Part shown: one piece after another, positions 6,928 through 16,311 of the stretch
Layout: every line of letters starts with the position of its first letter
Numbering within the stretch: the stretch's first letter is position 1
Source: Eimeria necatrix
Lineage: Eukaryota > Apicomplexa > Conoidasida > Eucoccidiorida > Eimeriidae
DNA: 17,491 nucleotides
Assembly: GCF_000499385.1 (NCBI RefSeq)
Contig: NW_013654487.1
Span: forward strand, 2,501-19,991
Direction of reading: 5' to 3'
Position numbers and translations under genes: made by a program
Notes under the pieces: model-generated
Told to the model about the DNA's origin: nothing
The model's database searches: none
Seen by the model: only the letters and a program-made list of their open reading frames with translations

Positions 6928-9775
6928 ATGTCCAGCCCCGCGGCAGTGCGCGGGGCCCCGGGGGCCCCGGGGGCCCCGCGGGCCCCGGGGGCCCCGGGGG
7001 CCCCGGGGGGCCCCCGGGGCCTGGGGGCCCCCAGGGGGCCCCCCAAGCCCCGGCCGCCCCCCCCGCCCCGCACCAAAGGCTCTGTGCAGTCCCTCATTCA
7101 GTTTTTAGAGTCCTGCGGGGGCCAGGGGCCCCTGAGGGGGCCCCTGTGGGGCCCCCGAGATGACCGCTATGAGCGTTTTGTGGGCTTTCTGGTGGGGCGG
7201 GGGAGGCCCCAGCCCGAGTGGGTGACCCCCTCGAGTGCGCAGCAGCAGCTGCTGCTGCAGCAGCAGCAGCAGCTGCAGCAGCAGCAGCAGCTAGAAGCTG
7301 CTGCTGCCTCTGCAGCTGCAGCGCGAGAGGATCTCGACAGCCACAAACACAGACACAAAGAGGCAAGGGGGGCCCCCGGGCTTAAACACTTTCTTCCCAC
7401 AGTTCCTTCTTTGCATCTTTTTTCAAAAGGGGGCCTCTCCTTTCCCCTGAAGCCCAGGGGGCCCCCCGGGGGGCCCCCCCCCCTGAGGGGCCCCCTGGCC
7501 CCCCCGGGGGCCCCCCTCGCTGCTGCGCGCCTGCGCCGCAGCAGCCACCGGGGGGGCCCCCAAGAAGTGGCCATTTGTGTGGTGGAGTTTTCTTGTTTGG
7601 ACTTGCGGCTGCGTCTGTCTCTTTTAAAGGAGGCCTTAAGGGTTTGGGAGAGACACAAGTTGCTGCTGGGGGCCCCTGAGCAGCAGCGCAGCAGCCACAG
7701 CCACCGCTGGGCGCAGCTGGGGGCCCCCGACCCGCGGGGGCCCCTGGGGGGCCCCCCCCGGGGGGCACGGGGGGCCCCCAGCCCCCCCCACGACCAGGGG
7801 CCCCTGCTGCTGCCTGCAGCTTCGCCTTTGCTGCAGCAGGGGCCCCCAAGTGACCCCAGAGACTGGCTTTTGGCTGTGTCTTTGGAGGCCAGCCTCGCAG
7901 GGGGGCCCCCGGGGGCCCCCGAGGCTTCTGCGGGGGCCCTTCTCAAGGCTTTGCCCCCCCAGGCCAAGACAGGTCTTTGTGCCTGGCAGGGGGCAAGAAG
8001 CCGCATTAAAAAGGCCCTTTCCGCTCTCAAAAAGGGGCGCATTAGATTTCCTTCTCCCCCAGAAAACAGTCCCCTTTCGAGTCCCAGGGGGCCCCCCGGG
8101 GGGCCCCCTGAAAAGGCGGCGAAGGGGCCCCCAGGGAGCTCCGGGGGGCCCCCCGGGGGCCCCCGGGAGCCCTCCAGGGGCCCCAGGGGCCCCTCCGACG
8201 GCCGCAGGGGCCCCCCGGGGGGCCCCCGAGGCCCCCTGGGGGCCCCTGGACTGGGTACTTGGGCCCCCGATATGACCTTCTGCAGCGTGGAGGGCCTCGA
8301 GCCCGCGGGGGCCCCCCTGGGGAGCCACCGGGCTGTGCGGGAGCCGCAGCAGCTGCTGCTGCAGCTGCCTGTTGCTGCGCTGCCCCCGCTGCGGCTGTAC
8401 CTCCCGCTGCAGGTGGCTGCAGGAGCAGCAGCAGCAGCAAACAGCGTGACTCTAAAGTTTGCTGTTAGCTGCAGACCCAGGGGGGCCCCGGGGGCCCCCT
8501 GGCTGGCCCTGGCCGAGGGCCTCGTGGCCCTTTCGCGGCCCCACACTTCGGGCCTCGTGCAGCTGTGCCCTCCCGGGCGGGGGCCCCCCGCGCGGGGGGC
8601 CCCCAACAGGGGGGCCCCCCACAGCTGGGGGGCCCCCCACGGCTGGGGGGCCCCCCACAGCTGGGGGGCCCCCCGGCGCCTCTCGAGGGGCCCCCTTCCC
8701 TTCGCAGGAGTTGCCAAAATTGAGTGCTGCTGCGCGGGTCTTCTTTTCGTACCCACTCCAGGGGAAAGGAGGAGGCAGCTGCTGCTGGCTGCTGCCAAGC
8801 GCGCCTCCCACAGCCAGGACGCGCAGCAGCAGCAGCAGCAGCAGCAGCAGCTGAAGCAGTTGCAGCAGCTGCAGCCCGAGCAGCAGCAGGAGCAGCAGGA
8901 GCAGCAGGAATACCAAGAGGAGGAGGAGCAGCAGCAGCAGCAACAGGAGGAGGAGCAGCAGCAGCAGCAGCAAGAGCAGCAGGAAGACCAAATGGAAACC
9001 GGGGTCTTCCAGCTTGGAGCTTCAAATGAATACTTAGGGGCCCCGGGGGCCCCAAGCGGGTCTTCAAGGCGCAGCAGCAGCAGCAGCAATCTATTCTGCT
9101 GGCAGCAGCCCGCAGCAGCAGCAGCCTCTTTAGACGCCTTCTACCAGCAGCAGCAGCAGCTGTGGCAGCAGCCGCAAACACCTCTGACGCAGGAGCAGCT
9201 GCTGCAGCAGCTGCAGCAGCTGCAACAACTCCAGCCCCAGATGCAACTGGGACTGCAGCCAGAGCTGCAGCAGCTGCAGCAGCTGCAGCAACTGCAGCAA
9301 CTGCAGCTGCAGCAGCCAGAGCTGCAGCAGCTGGAGCAGCTACAGCAGCTGCAGCAGCTACAGCAGCTGCAGCAGCTCTACCCGCAGGTAGAGCTGGCAC
9401 AGCAACCACAGCTGCTGCAGCTGCTGCAGCAGCAGCCGTCTGCGCAGCAGCAGCTAGCACCATGGCTTTATACTCAGTCACCCACAAGTGTTGCCTCTGG
9501 TCTAAACAATGGTCAGCAGCAGCAGCAGCAACTGCTGCCGCAGCAGCCTCAGCAGCTGCTGCAGCCTCAACAGCTGCTGCAGCAGCAGCAGCTGGCACAG
9601 GGCCCCACGGCCCAGACTCCCGTCAGGGTTATCTTTCATCTCAGCCCTAACCAGCAGCAGCAGCAGCAGCAGCAGCAGCTGATGCTTCTGCAGCAGCAAC
9701 TAGCAAGTGAGCCCAGCGCCCAGACTCCTGTGAGCGTTGTGTTCCGTCTAGGCCCCGACAAGGAGCAGCAGCAGA

Positions 9776-9833
<58 letters not shown>

Positions 9834-10401
9834 GGGGGTGGCCGGGGGCCCCGCAGCTGCTGCGGGGCCCCCCGTGCTGCTGAACTCCCCGCTGCTGCTG
9901 CAGCTGCATGCAGTCTACCAAGACTCGGAGTGTCTGTACATCTTCCGGGAGTGGCTGCTGCCTCCAGCAAAGAAGCTGGCAGCTTTGCTGCCGCCCCACA
10001 GGGGGTGTGGGTTGAGTGAAGCAGCAGTGAAGTTGCTGCTGCAGCAGGTGCTGCAGGCGGTGCTGCTGCTGCAGCAGCAGCCGCAGCAGCAGCAGCAGCG
10101 CCGGGGGCCCCTCAGCCTCACCGCAGATGCCATTTATCAAAGAGCCAACGGCGGAATTGCTTTGGCCCTTCCGAGGGCCTCTTGCTTCTTCAAGCAGCAG
10201 CAAAAAGGCCAGGGGCCCCCTGCTGCGCTGCAGTACAGGCCTTCCTTTCAGTACCCTCTGGGGGCCCCCCTGCTGCGCCGCCCCGGGGGGCCCCCTGCTG
10301 CGCTGCTGGGGGCCCCCGCCGCAGCAGCGCAGCAGGGGCCCTCAGCAGACTCGCCTCAGGGCCTCCCGCTGGCTTACCTTGCTCCCGAGGAGCTCGCCAG
10401 C

Positions 10402-10436
<35 letters not shown>

Positions 10437-10552
10437 AGCTGCTGCTGCTGCTAGTGACGACGCTGCAGGCGCTGCTGCTGAAGCTGATGCAGTTGCTGCC
10501 GGCCGCCCTGGAGCTCCTGAGACTGCATCCCCCCCCGACGCTGCCACCGCTA

Positions 10553-10601
<49 letters not shown>

Positions 10602-11098
10602 AGCGGACATGTGGCGTGTTGCAGTGCTGGCGCTGCACCTGCTTTTGGGGGCCCCCCCCTTCGTGGCGAACTCAAGAGAGGCCTTGGGGGCCCTTTTGGC
10701 GCGGCGGGGCCTCATAGGTGGGTACACAGGGGCCCCCTTTGCGGGCTTTTCTCTTTCTAGGGGCCCCCAGGGGCCCCTAGCCTTTGCTGACGTTTGCAGG
10801 GGCCCTTGGGGGCCTCCACAGCACACCTTCTAGGGTTTGGGTCGGGCGCTTGCTGCTAGCTAGCGAGGCCCTAGGATTAGGGTTTAGGGTTTAGGGTTTA
10901 GGGTTTAGGGTTTAGGGTTTAGGGTTTGGCGCGCGTCTCGCAGGCGAACTGCTGCTGCTGCACCTGCCCCCCATCTCGCTGCACTGCCGCGACTTCTTGG
11001 CTTCTCTCCTCCAACTAAATCCTTTCAAGAGACTCACAGCGCAGCAGGCTTTGGCCCACCCCTGGCTAGCTGCTCCCCAGGGGGGCCCCCCTCAATAG
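6928..11098 (+). CDS. Large repeat-rich protein with C-terminal degenerate (pseudo)kinase domain
   Basis: Exon one is 6928-10717 and exon two 10944-11098. The GTGGGT donor and CTCGCAG acceptor join a Gly codon (G/GC), giving 1314 residues. The start is the first in-frame ATG after a TGA at 6898, but could be spliced differently. Kinase features: LLQLHAVYQDSECLYIFREW (about 985-1005; subdomains IV-V), LSEAAVKLLLQQVLQAVLLL (alpha-E), AYLAPEEL (about 1150; APE), DMWRVAVLALHLLLGAPPF (about 1228; DxW and alpha-F), and NPFKRLTAQQALAHPWL in exon two (subdomain XI), closest to CAMK/CDPK style. The catalytic-loop stretch reads LTADAIYQRANGGIALALPRAS: HRD and its Asn are absent and LPR stands where DFG is expected. 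No glycine loop, VAIK lysine or EF-hand is seen. The first 970 residues are GAP/GPP and Gln runs around unidentified islands such as VAICVVEFSCLDLRLRLSLL. Role: probably a non-catalytic, scaffold-like pseudokinase. Confidence 0.72.
8577..8680 (+). repeat. In-frame 18-bp tandem repeat, GAPHSW/GAPHGW
   Basis: Within the kinase-like gene, GGGGGGCCCCCCAC(A/G)GCT is repeated head to tail about four times and encodes the hexapeptide GAPHSW or GAPHGW. It is a local expansion of the GGGGCCCC palindrome in a multiple-of-three unit, so the frame is kept. Confidence 0.75.
8821..9834 (+). repeat. CAG-rich block encoding poly-Gln region of the kinase-like protein
   Basis: About 1 kb dominated by CAG, CAA and CTG codons gives alternating Q, QL and QE repeats (for example LQQLQQLQ periods) and ends in a pure run of about 19 CAG at 9778-9834. 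Two non-repetitive islands (9601-9645 and 9711-9759) are diverged copies of each other. Confidence 0.85.
10718..10943 (+). other. Intron in the kinase-like gene carrying a telomere-like array
   Basis: Donor GTGGGT at 10718 and acceptor GCGCGTCTCGCAG ending at 10943. Splicing restores the kinase C-lobe: exon one ends RRGLIG and exon two continues ELLLLHLPPISLHCRDFLAS. Reading through instead meets a stop at 10831-10833. This join is the best-supported intron in the window, because a conserved fold continues across it in phase. Confidence 0.85.
10876..10924 (+). repeat. Telomere-like array inside the kinase-gene intron
   Basis: One ATTAGGG variant is followed by six perfect TTTAGGG copies, G-rich on the coding strand. 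The array ends 19 bases before the acceptor at 10943. Confidence 0.95.
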
Positions 11099-11280
11099 GG
11101 GCCCCCTGGGGGCCCCAGCTGGGGCCCCCCACTCTAGGGGCCCCCTGGGGGCCCCCGCTGGGGCCCCCCACTCTAGGAGCCCCCTGGGGGCCCCAGCTGG
11201 GGCCCCTAGAGTGGGGGGGCCCAGGGCCCCAGCTGGGGCCCCCCACTCTAGGGGCACCCTGGGGGCCCCAGCTGGGCCCC
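11096..11280. repeat. Tandem palindromic array (GGGGCCCCAGCTGGGGCCCC)
   Basis: Units of about 40 bases combine GGGGCCCCAGCTGGGGCCCC with CCCACTCTAGG. The 20-base core is a perfect palindrome (exact at 11109-11128 and 11187-11206, near-exact around 11224-11243). One flank is inverted: CCTAGAGTGGGG at about 11206-11217 is the reverse of CCCCACTCTAGG elsewhere, so array segments can pair as hairpins. Confidence 0.8.
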
Positions 11281-11714
11281 TCATACTACCCCCTTGGCCT
11301 TGACTTGGGTTCCCCAGCCAGAAAGGCTCGTGGGGGCCCCCTTTGCCCCACAGCCTGCCTGTCCGGGGGCCCAGCTGGGGCCCCCAAGAGGCCCCTGAAA
11401 CGGGGGGCCCAACTAGGGCCCCCGGGGGGCCCCTAGCGGGAGGCACCCAGCTGGGGCCCAGCTGGGGCCCCCAGGGGGCCCCCACAAGCTACAGTCTAAT
11501 GAGGGGGGCCCCTGAAGTGGGCCCCTGGGCTAAAAGGCCCGCGGGAGGGGCCCCTAGACTGGGGCCTCTGGGAGGGCCCTAAAGGCTCTTCAGCTTTTTG
11601 AAAAAGGCCCTACAGATGTCTCTTTTTAAAGCCAAGGCCTTCTTTCTCTTTGCAAGGCTTTTAGCTAATCGCGGGAGCTTCAAGGAGAGCTCTCTAGGGT
11701 GTCTATGGGGTCCA

Positions 11715-11786
11715 GGGGGCCCCCAAGGGGCCCCCAAGGGGCCCCAAAGGGGCCCCCAAGGGGCCCCCAAGGGGCCCCCAAGGGGA
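11715..11786. repeat. 11-bp tandem repeat GGGGCCCCCAA
   Basis: About six to seven head-to-tail copies of an 11-base unit, with one copy a base shorter in its C run. It is a minimal amplification of the dispersed GGGGCCCC palindrome. The unit is not a multiple of three and the array lies outside genes. Confidence 0.8.
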
Positions 11787-12530
11787 GCCGTCTAGGAACC
11801 ACAGGGGGCTGAAGGGGCCCCAAGGGGCCCTCCATAGGTTTAGGGGGCCCCCTTAGACCCAAAGAGGGGCCCTGAAGGGCTGCAAGGGGCCCCTTCAGGG
11901 GCCCCTTACAGCTCTCCGGGGCCCCCTTTAAGCAAACTCTCCTCGGGGGCCCTCCACAGCTCTTGAGGGGCCCCCTAAAGTGCCCAAAGGGATCCTCAAG
12001 GGCCCTGGAAACAGCCAAAGACTGAGGGGGCCCCCAGGCGGCAAGAGGGGCTGTGGGTATTAACTATTAGGTATAAGGGAAGAGAAGATGGCCTGGGGGC
12101 CCCCTTGGCGGGGGCCCCCTTTGCAGCTGCATATGTTTCAGGCCTTTTTATGAAATGCTTCAAAAGACAAAAATAAAGAAAGAGCAAAGGAGACTTGGGG
12201 GCCCAAAGGGCCCCCTTAAACTCTTTCTCTAGTCTTTCTTTCTCTACCAAACTCCAGGCACACTTAGGGGCCCCAGGCCTTTCTCAGGGGGCCCCTAGGG
12301 CTTCAGGGAGAGGCCTCGGGGGCCCCGGGGCCCCCACAGGGGGCCAAAGATCCAGCTGGGGACTTTGGGGGCCCCTGGGGCTCCACAGGGCTCTGTGGGC
12401 CCCCTGAGGCCCCGCAGAGAGCCAAGGGCCCTGTAGGGGCCTCCGGGGCCCCTGGGGGCCCCCGGAGGCCCCTAAGGGCCCCTGTTGCCCCCCGCATTGC
12501 CCTGCCCTGTGGGGCCCCCTGCTGTGTGCA

Positions 12531-12570
12531 GTTGCTTGCAGTTGCATGCAGTTGCATGCAGCTGCATGCA
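12531..12570. promoter_or_regulatory. 10-bp tandem TGCATGCA cluster
   Basis: Four 10-base units of the type G(T/C)TGC(A/T)TGCA give three exact TGCATGCA motifs (12543-12550, 12553-12560, 12563-12570), spaced about one helical turn apart. TGCATGCA is a characterised ApiAP2 site in apicomplexans. The palindrome AGGTGTACGTACAGCC follows at 12601-12616. Both flanking genes point toward this spot, so a promoter would have to serve an unannotated transcript. Confidence 0.4.
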
Positions 12571-12600
12571 CTCAATTTGGGGCTTTTTCGTGGGCATTTC

Positions 12601-12616
12601 AGGTGTACGTACAGCC
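12601..12616. promoter_or_regulatory. GTACGTAC-family palindrome
   Basis: AGGTGTACGTACAGCC is identical over 16 bases to the site at 6322-6337 in the divergent spacer, although surrounding bases differ. It lies 31 bases from the TGCATGCA cluster. Confidence 0.4.
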
Positions 12617-12937
12617 CAACCCTCTATTTGCCCAAATAAGTGTTTTCTATAAATCCCCTTCATTGAGCAGCTTCTGCACTGGGCCCACGGGGGCCCCCTT
12701 TGGGGCCCCTGCTTGGCCCTAGGGACTCCCCTGAGGGTCCCTAAGGGGCCCCGGGGGCCCCCAGGGGCCCCCTAGGGGGGCTCCGGGGGCCCCCTAGGGA
12801 GCCCCCGGGGGCCCCTAGGAGGCCCCCATGGGGCCTCCTGGGCCCCTTAGGGGCCCTTTGGAGGCCCCCGAGGGGGCTACTGAGAGGTGCCTGGGTCTGC
12901 CGCTCCCCAGGCGGTGTCCTTGTCTTAAGCTTCAGGG

Positions 12938-12985
12938 TTTAGGGTTTAGGGTTTAGGGTTTAGGGTTTAGGGTTTAGGGTTTAGG
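12938..12985 (-). repeat. Telomere-like array directly abutting the EGF-gene stop codon
   Basis: Six perfect TTTAGGG copies plus TTTAGG end at 12985. The next three bases, 12986-12988, are the inferred TGA of the minus-strand EGF gene. On the coding strand the 3' UTR would begin with CCTAAACCCTAAA. Confidence 0.9.
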
Positions 12986-13132
12986 TCACTGCTCGGTAGC
13001 TGCAGAGGCAATTCTGTAAGGGCTAAAGGCAAAGCTGGGGGCCTCGCAAGAAAGCGTGCGGGGGTCCAGGAGGGCCCGGCGCCTCATAGCAAGGCACTGA
13101 AAGCCTCCAGTGATGTTCAGGCAGCAAGGCCT

Positions 13133-13174
<42 letters not shown>

Positions 13175-13543
13175 TTACCAGCAGCAGCAGCAGCGGCAAC
13201 ATTACCAGCAGCAGCAGCGGCGACATTACCAGCAGCAGCGCCGCCACCACCATTAGCGGCAGCAGCAGCAGCAGCAGCAGCAGCAACTGCAGCAGCAGCA
13301 GCCGCAGCAGCAGCAGCAGCAGCAGCAAAAGGCAAAAGCCCACCGCAGGGGGTCCGGGCAGGGGTTGAGGCCCCTCTGGGGAAAGCCCTGCAGGCACTCG
13401 TCCACATCTTCGCACTGGGGGGCCCCCTGGGAGGGGCCCCCCGAGGGGCCCCCCGAGGGTACGAAGCCCTCGGGGCAGCGGCAGACCCACTGGCCCGTGG
13501 GGGGGTCTCGCGCACACACGTAGTCGCCTGCGAGTGCCCACAC

Positions 13544-13590
<47 letters not shown>

Positions 13591-13692
13591 GAGTGGGGGC
13601 GCAGGGAGCGGGGGAGCGCGGGAGCAGCAGCGGGAGCAGCTGCGGCCGCAGCCGCAACGCCAACGAAAGCCGCGGGGGCTGCACCCCCAGCC

Positions 13693-13753
<61 letters not shown>

Positions 13754-14099
13754 GCGGCGGACCTGTGCAGATGGTGGGGTCCTCGAGGCAGCTCTTGGGC
13801 TGCCTGCAGGTCTTGAGGTCTGCAGCAAGCTCGAGGCCCTTGGGGCACTGACACAAGTAAGATCCGAGAGTGTTGACGCAGGAGTGGGAGCAGCTGTTGC
13901 TGCTGCTGCTGCTGCACTCGTTGATGTCCACGCAGCGCGAGGGCTGCTGCTGGTCTGCTGCCCACCCCACACTGCACACGCAGCGGTAAGACCCCACAAT
14001 GTTTTCGCAGGAGTGTTCGCATGCATGCAGCCCCAAGGCGCACTCGTCCACGTCTTGGCAGCTGCCGTCCTGGGAAAGCTCGAAGCCGGGCAGGCAGCT

Positions 14100-14140
<41 letters not shown>

Positions 14141-14251
14141 GCGGCAGCAGCAGCAGCGGGAGGGGCAGCAGCGGCAGCAGAGCGGCGACGCAAACGGCAG
14201 CGGCAGAGCGGCAGGACAAGCGGCAGCAGCCGCAGCGGCAACAGCAGGACA

Positions 14252-14303
<52 letters not shown>

Positions 14304-14306
14304 CAC

Positions 14307-14379
<73 letters not shown>

Positions 14380-14592
14380 TTTGAGAGAGGTACTGGCAGA
14401 AGCTGAAGCAACATAAATAAACATAGAAAGGAGAAAAAGGAAAAGAGAAAAACAAAAACGCATGCACGAAAGGAGGGGTAAAACACGCTCTCGCAGTGGC
14501 TGCTGCTGCTGCAGCTGAAACTGCTGCTGCTGCTGCTGCTGTATCTGCTGCAGCCGTTGCTGCTCCTGCGCTGCATCTGCCGCCGCCGCCGC

Positions 14593-14640
<48 letters not shown>

Positions 14641-14907
14641 ACTCACCTGGGGTGTTGACACAAATAAGGTCCTGGTGGGGGCAGGCAGAGCGTCCTGCAG
14701 CAGCAGCAGCAGCACACTCGTCGATGTCTTCGCAAACAATTGGTTCTTGCTGCGGGGTTGGGGGGTCTCTGGGTCTGCACATTTGCTGCAGCAGCTCGCG
14801 CTGCAGCAGCAGCAGCTGCTTGGCTTCTGGGCTGTAGGTCTCGCTGGGCACGAAGCGCATAGCAGCAGTGCCCATCTTGGCAGCAAGGGCCGAGTTTGCT
14901 GCGATCA

Positions 14908-14945
<38 letters not shown>

Positions 14946-15056
14946 AGCTGCGCGTTCCCCGTCACCACATTAATTGCGCCCAAAGCTGAACTTGCTGTTC
15001 CTGCTGCAGTGAAGAATTGCTTCGTCATCTGCGCCAGCTTCTCGGGATCCACCTCT

Positions 15057-15109
<53 letters not shown>

Positions 15110-15488
15110 GTAGATCTTGCCAGAGTCCGAGCTCCCTTGTGAGGCAACTTTCACAATGTTTTCGATTGTCTTTTCTATAGAGAGCCGCCTCGCGGGAGCC
15201 CTTTGCTGCTGCTGCAGCTGCTGCTGCAGCTGCTGCACCTGCTGCTGCACCTGCTGCTGCTGCAGCTGCTGCACCTGCTGCTGCACCTGCTGCTGCGGCT
15301 GCTGCGGGGGCTTCTGCGAGCGTTCCCGGGTCAGCTTCTCATCTATCAGGTGCTGCTGCCGCAGCAGCTCCTGCTGCTGCTGCATTATGAGCTGCTGCTG
15401 CTCCTGCAATATGAGATTCTGCGGGTCCTTGAGAATGGGGGCCAGAGGCTTGTTGAGAGGCAAGGATGGCGCTGCGCGGGTGTGCACG

Positions 15489-15527
<39 letters not shown>

Positions 15528-16061
15528 GCAGGCTGCTGCTGAAGAGGCTGCTTCTGCTGCAGTTGTTGCTGCTGCAGAAGCTGTTGCTGTCGCAGGAGCT
15601 GGAGCTGCTGCTGCTGGAGCTGCTGCTGCTGGAGCTGCTGCTGCAGCAGTTGCTGCTGCAGCAGCTGTTGCTGTGGCTGCTGTTGCTGAGCTGTTTGTTG
15701 CTGTTGTGTCTGTGGTTGCATTTGCTGCAGTACATGATGCTGTGGCTGTTGTTGCTGCTGCTGCAGTTGCTGCTGAAGGAGTTGCTGCGTTGGCTGTTGA
15801 AGCTGCTGTGGGTTTGCGTTGGGGGCCTGGCGCAAGCTCTGCTGCAGCAGCTGCTGCTGCTGCAGCAAGAGTTGTTGCTGCTGCATAGCAGCTGTCGCGT
15901 CTTGGGTTCTCTGGAGTGCCGCAGACTGCGGAGCGTTCTGCTGCTGCTGGAGGCGTTGCTGCTGCTGCAGCTGCTGCTGCAGCAGAAGCGCCTGCTGGCG
16001 CTGGGCCTGTTGCTGCTGGAGGAGCTGTTGCTGCTGCAACTGGTACAGCTGCTGGGCTCCG

Positions 16062-16097
<36 letters not shown>

Positions 16098-16237
16098 ACC
16101 CCGTTTCTTTGGAGCATCTGTGTCTTGGGGGCAGTTGGGTCCTGGCGCATCTGCGCGTTGTGGATCTGCTGCTGCTGCTGCAGCTGCTGCAGCTGCTGCT
16201 GCAGCAGCTGCTGCTGCGGCCCCGCCGCGCCTCCTCT

Positions 16238-16311
<74 letters not shown>

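Larger units (their letters stand above)
11099..12985. other. Convergent intergenic spacer rich in GGGGCCCC
   Basis: The spacer lies between the 3' ends of the kinase-like gene (+) and the EGF gene (-). GGGGCCCC-type palindromes recur every 10-40 bases. Open frames on both strands read only GAP/GPP/GPQ repeats and were not accepted. Less repetitive islands at about 11580-11700, 12040-12260 and 12570-12680 show no coding, tRNA or rRNA signal that I recognise. A TGCATGCA cluster and a GTACGTAC palindrome near 12540-12616 are unexplained. Confidence 0.65.

Noticed and set aside
6603..7163. Collagen-like Gly-Pro-Gly frame
   Set aside because: The GPGGPGGP pattern comes from the GGGGCCCC palindrome read in another phase of the kinase-gene start region; similar patterns appear wherever the repeat occurs.
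7167..9089. Long minus-strand open frame opposite the kinase-like gene
   Set aside because: It reads Cys, Ser, Gly/Pro and Ala runs that mirror CAG and GGGGCCCC on the other strand; no domain or non-repetitive island supports it, while the + strand carries a kinase fold.
10876..12985. Chromosome end (true telomere)
   Set aside because: The heptamer arrays are only 3-7 copies long, occur in both orientations and are internal to genes and spacers.
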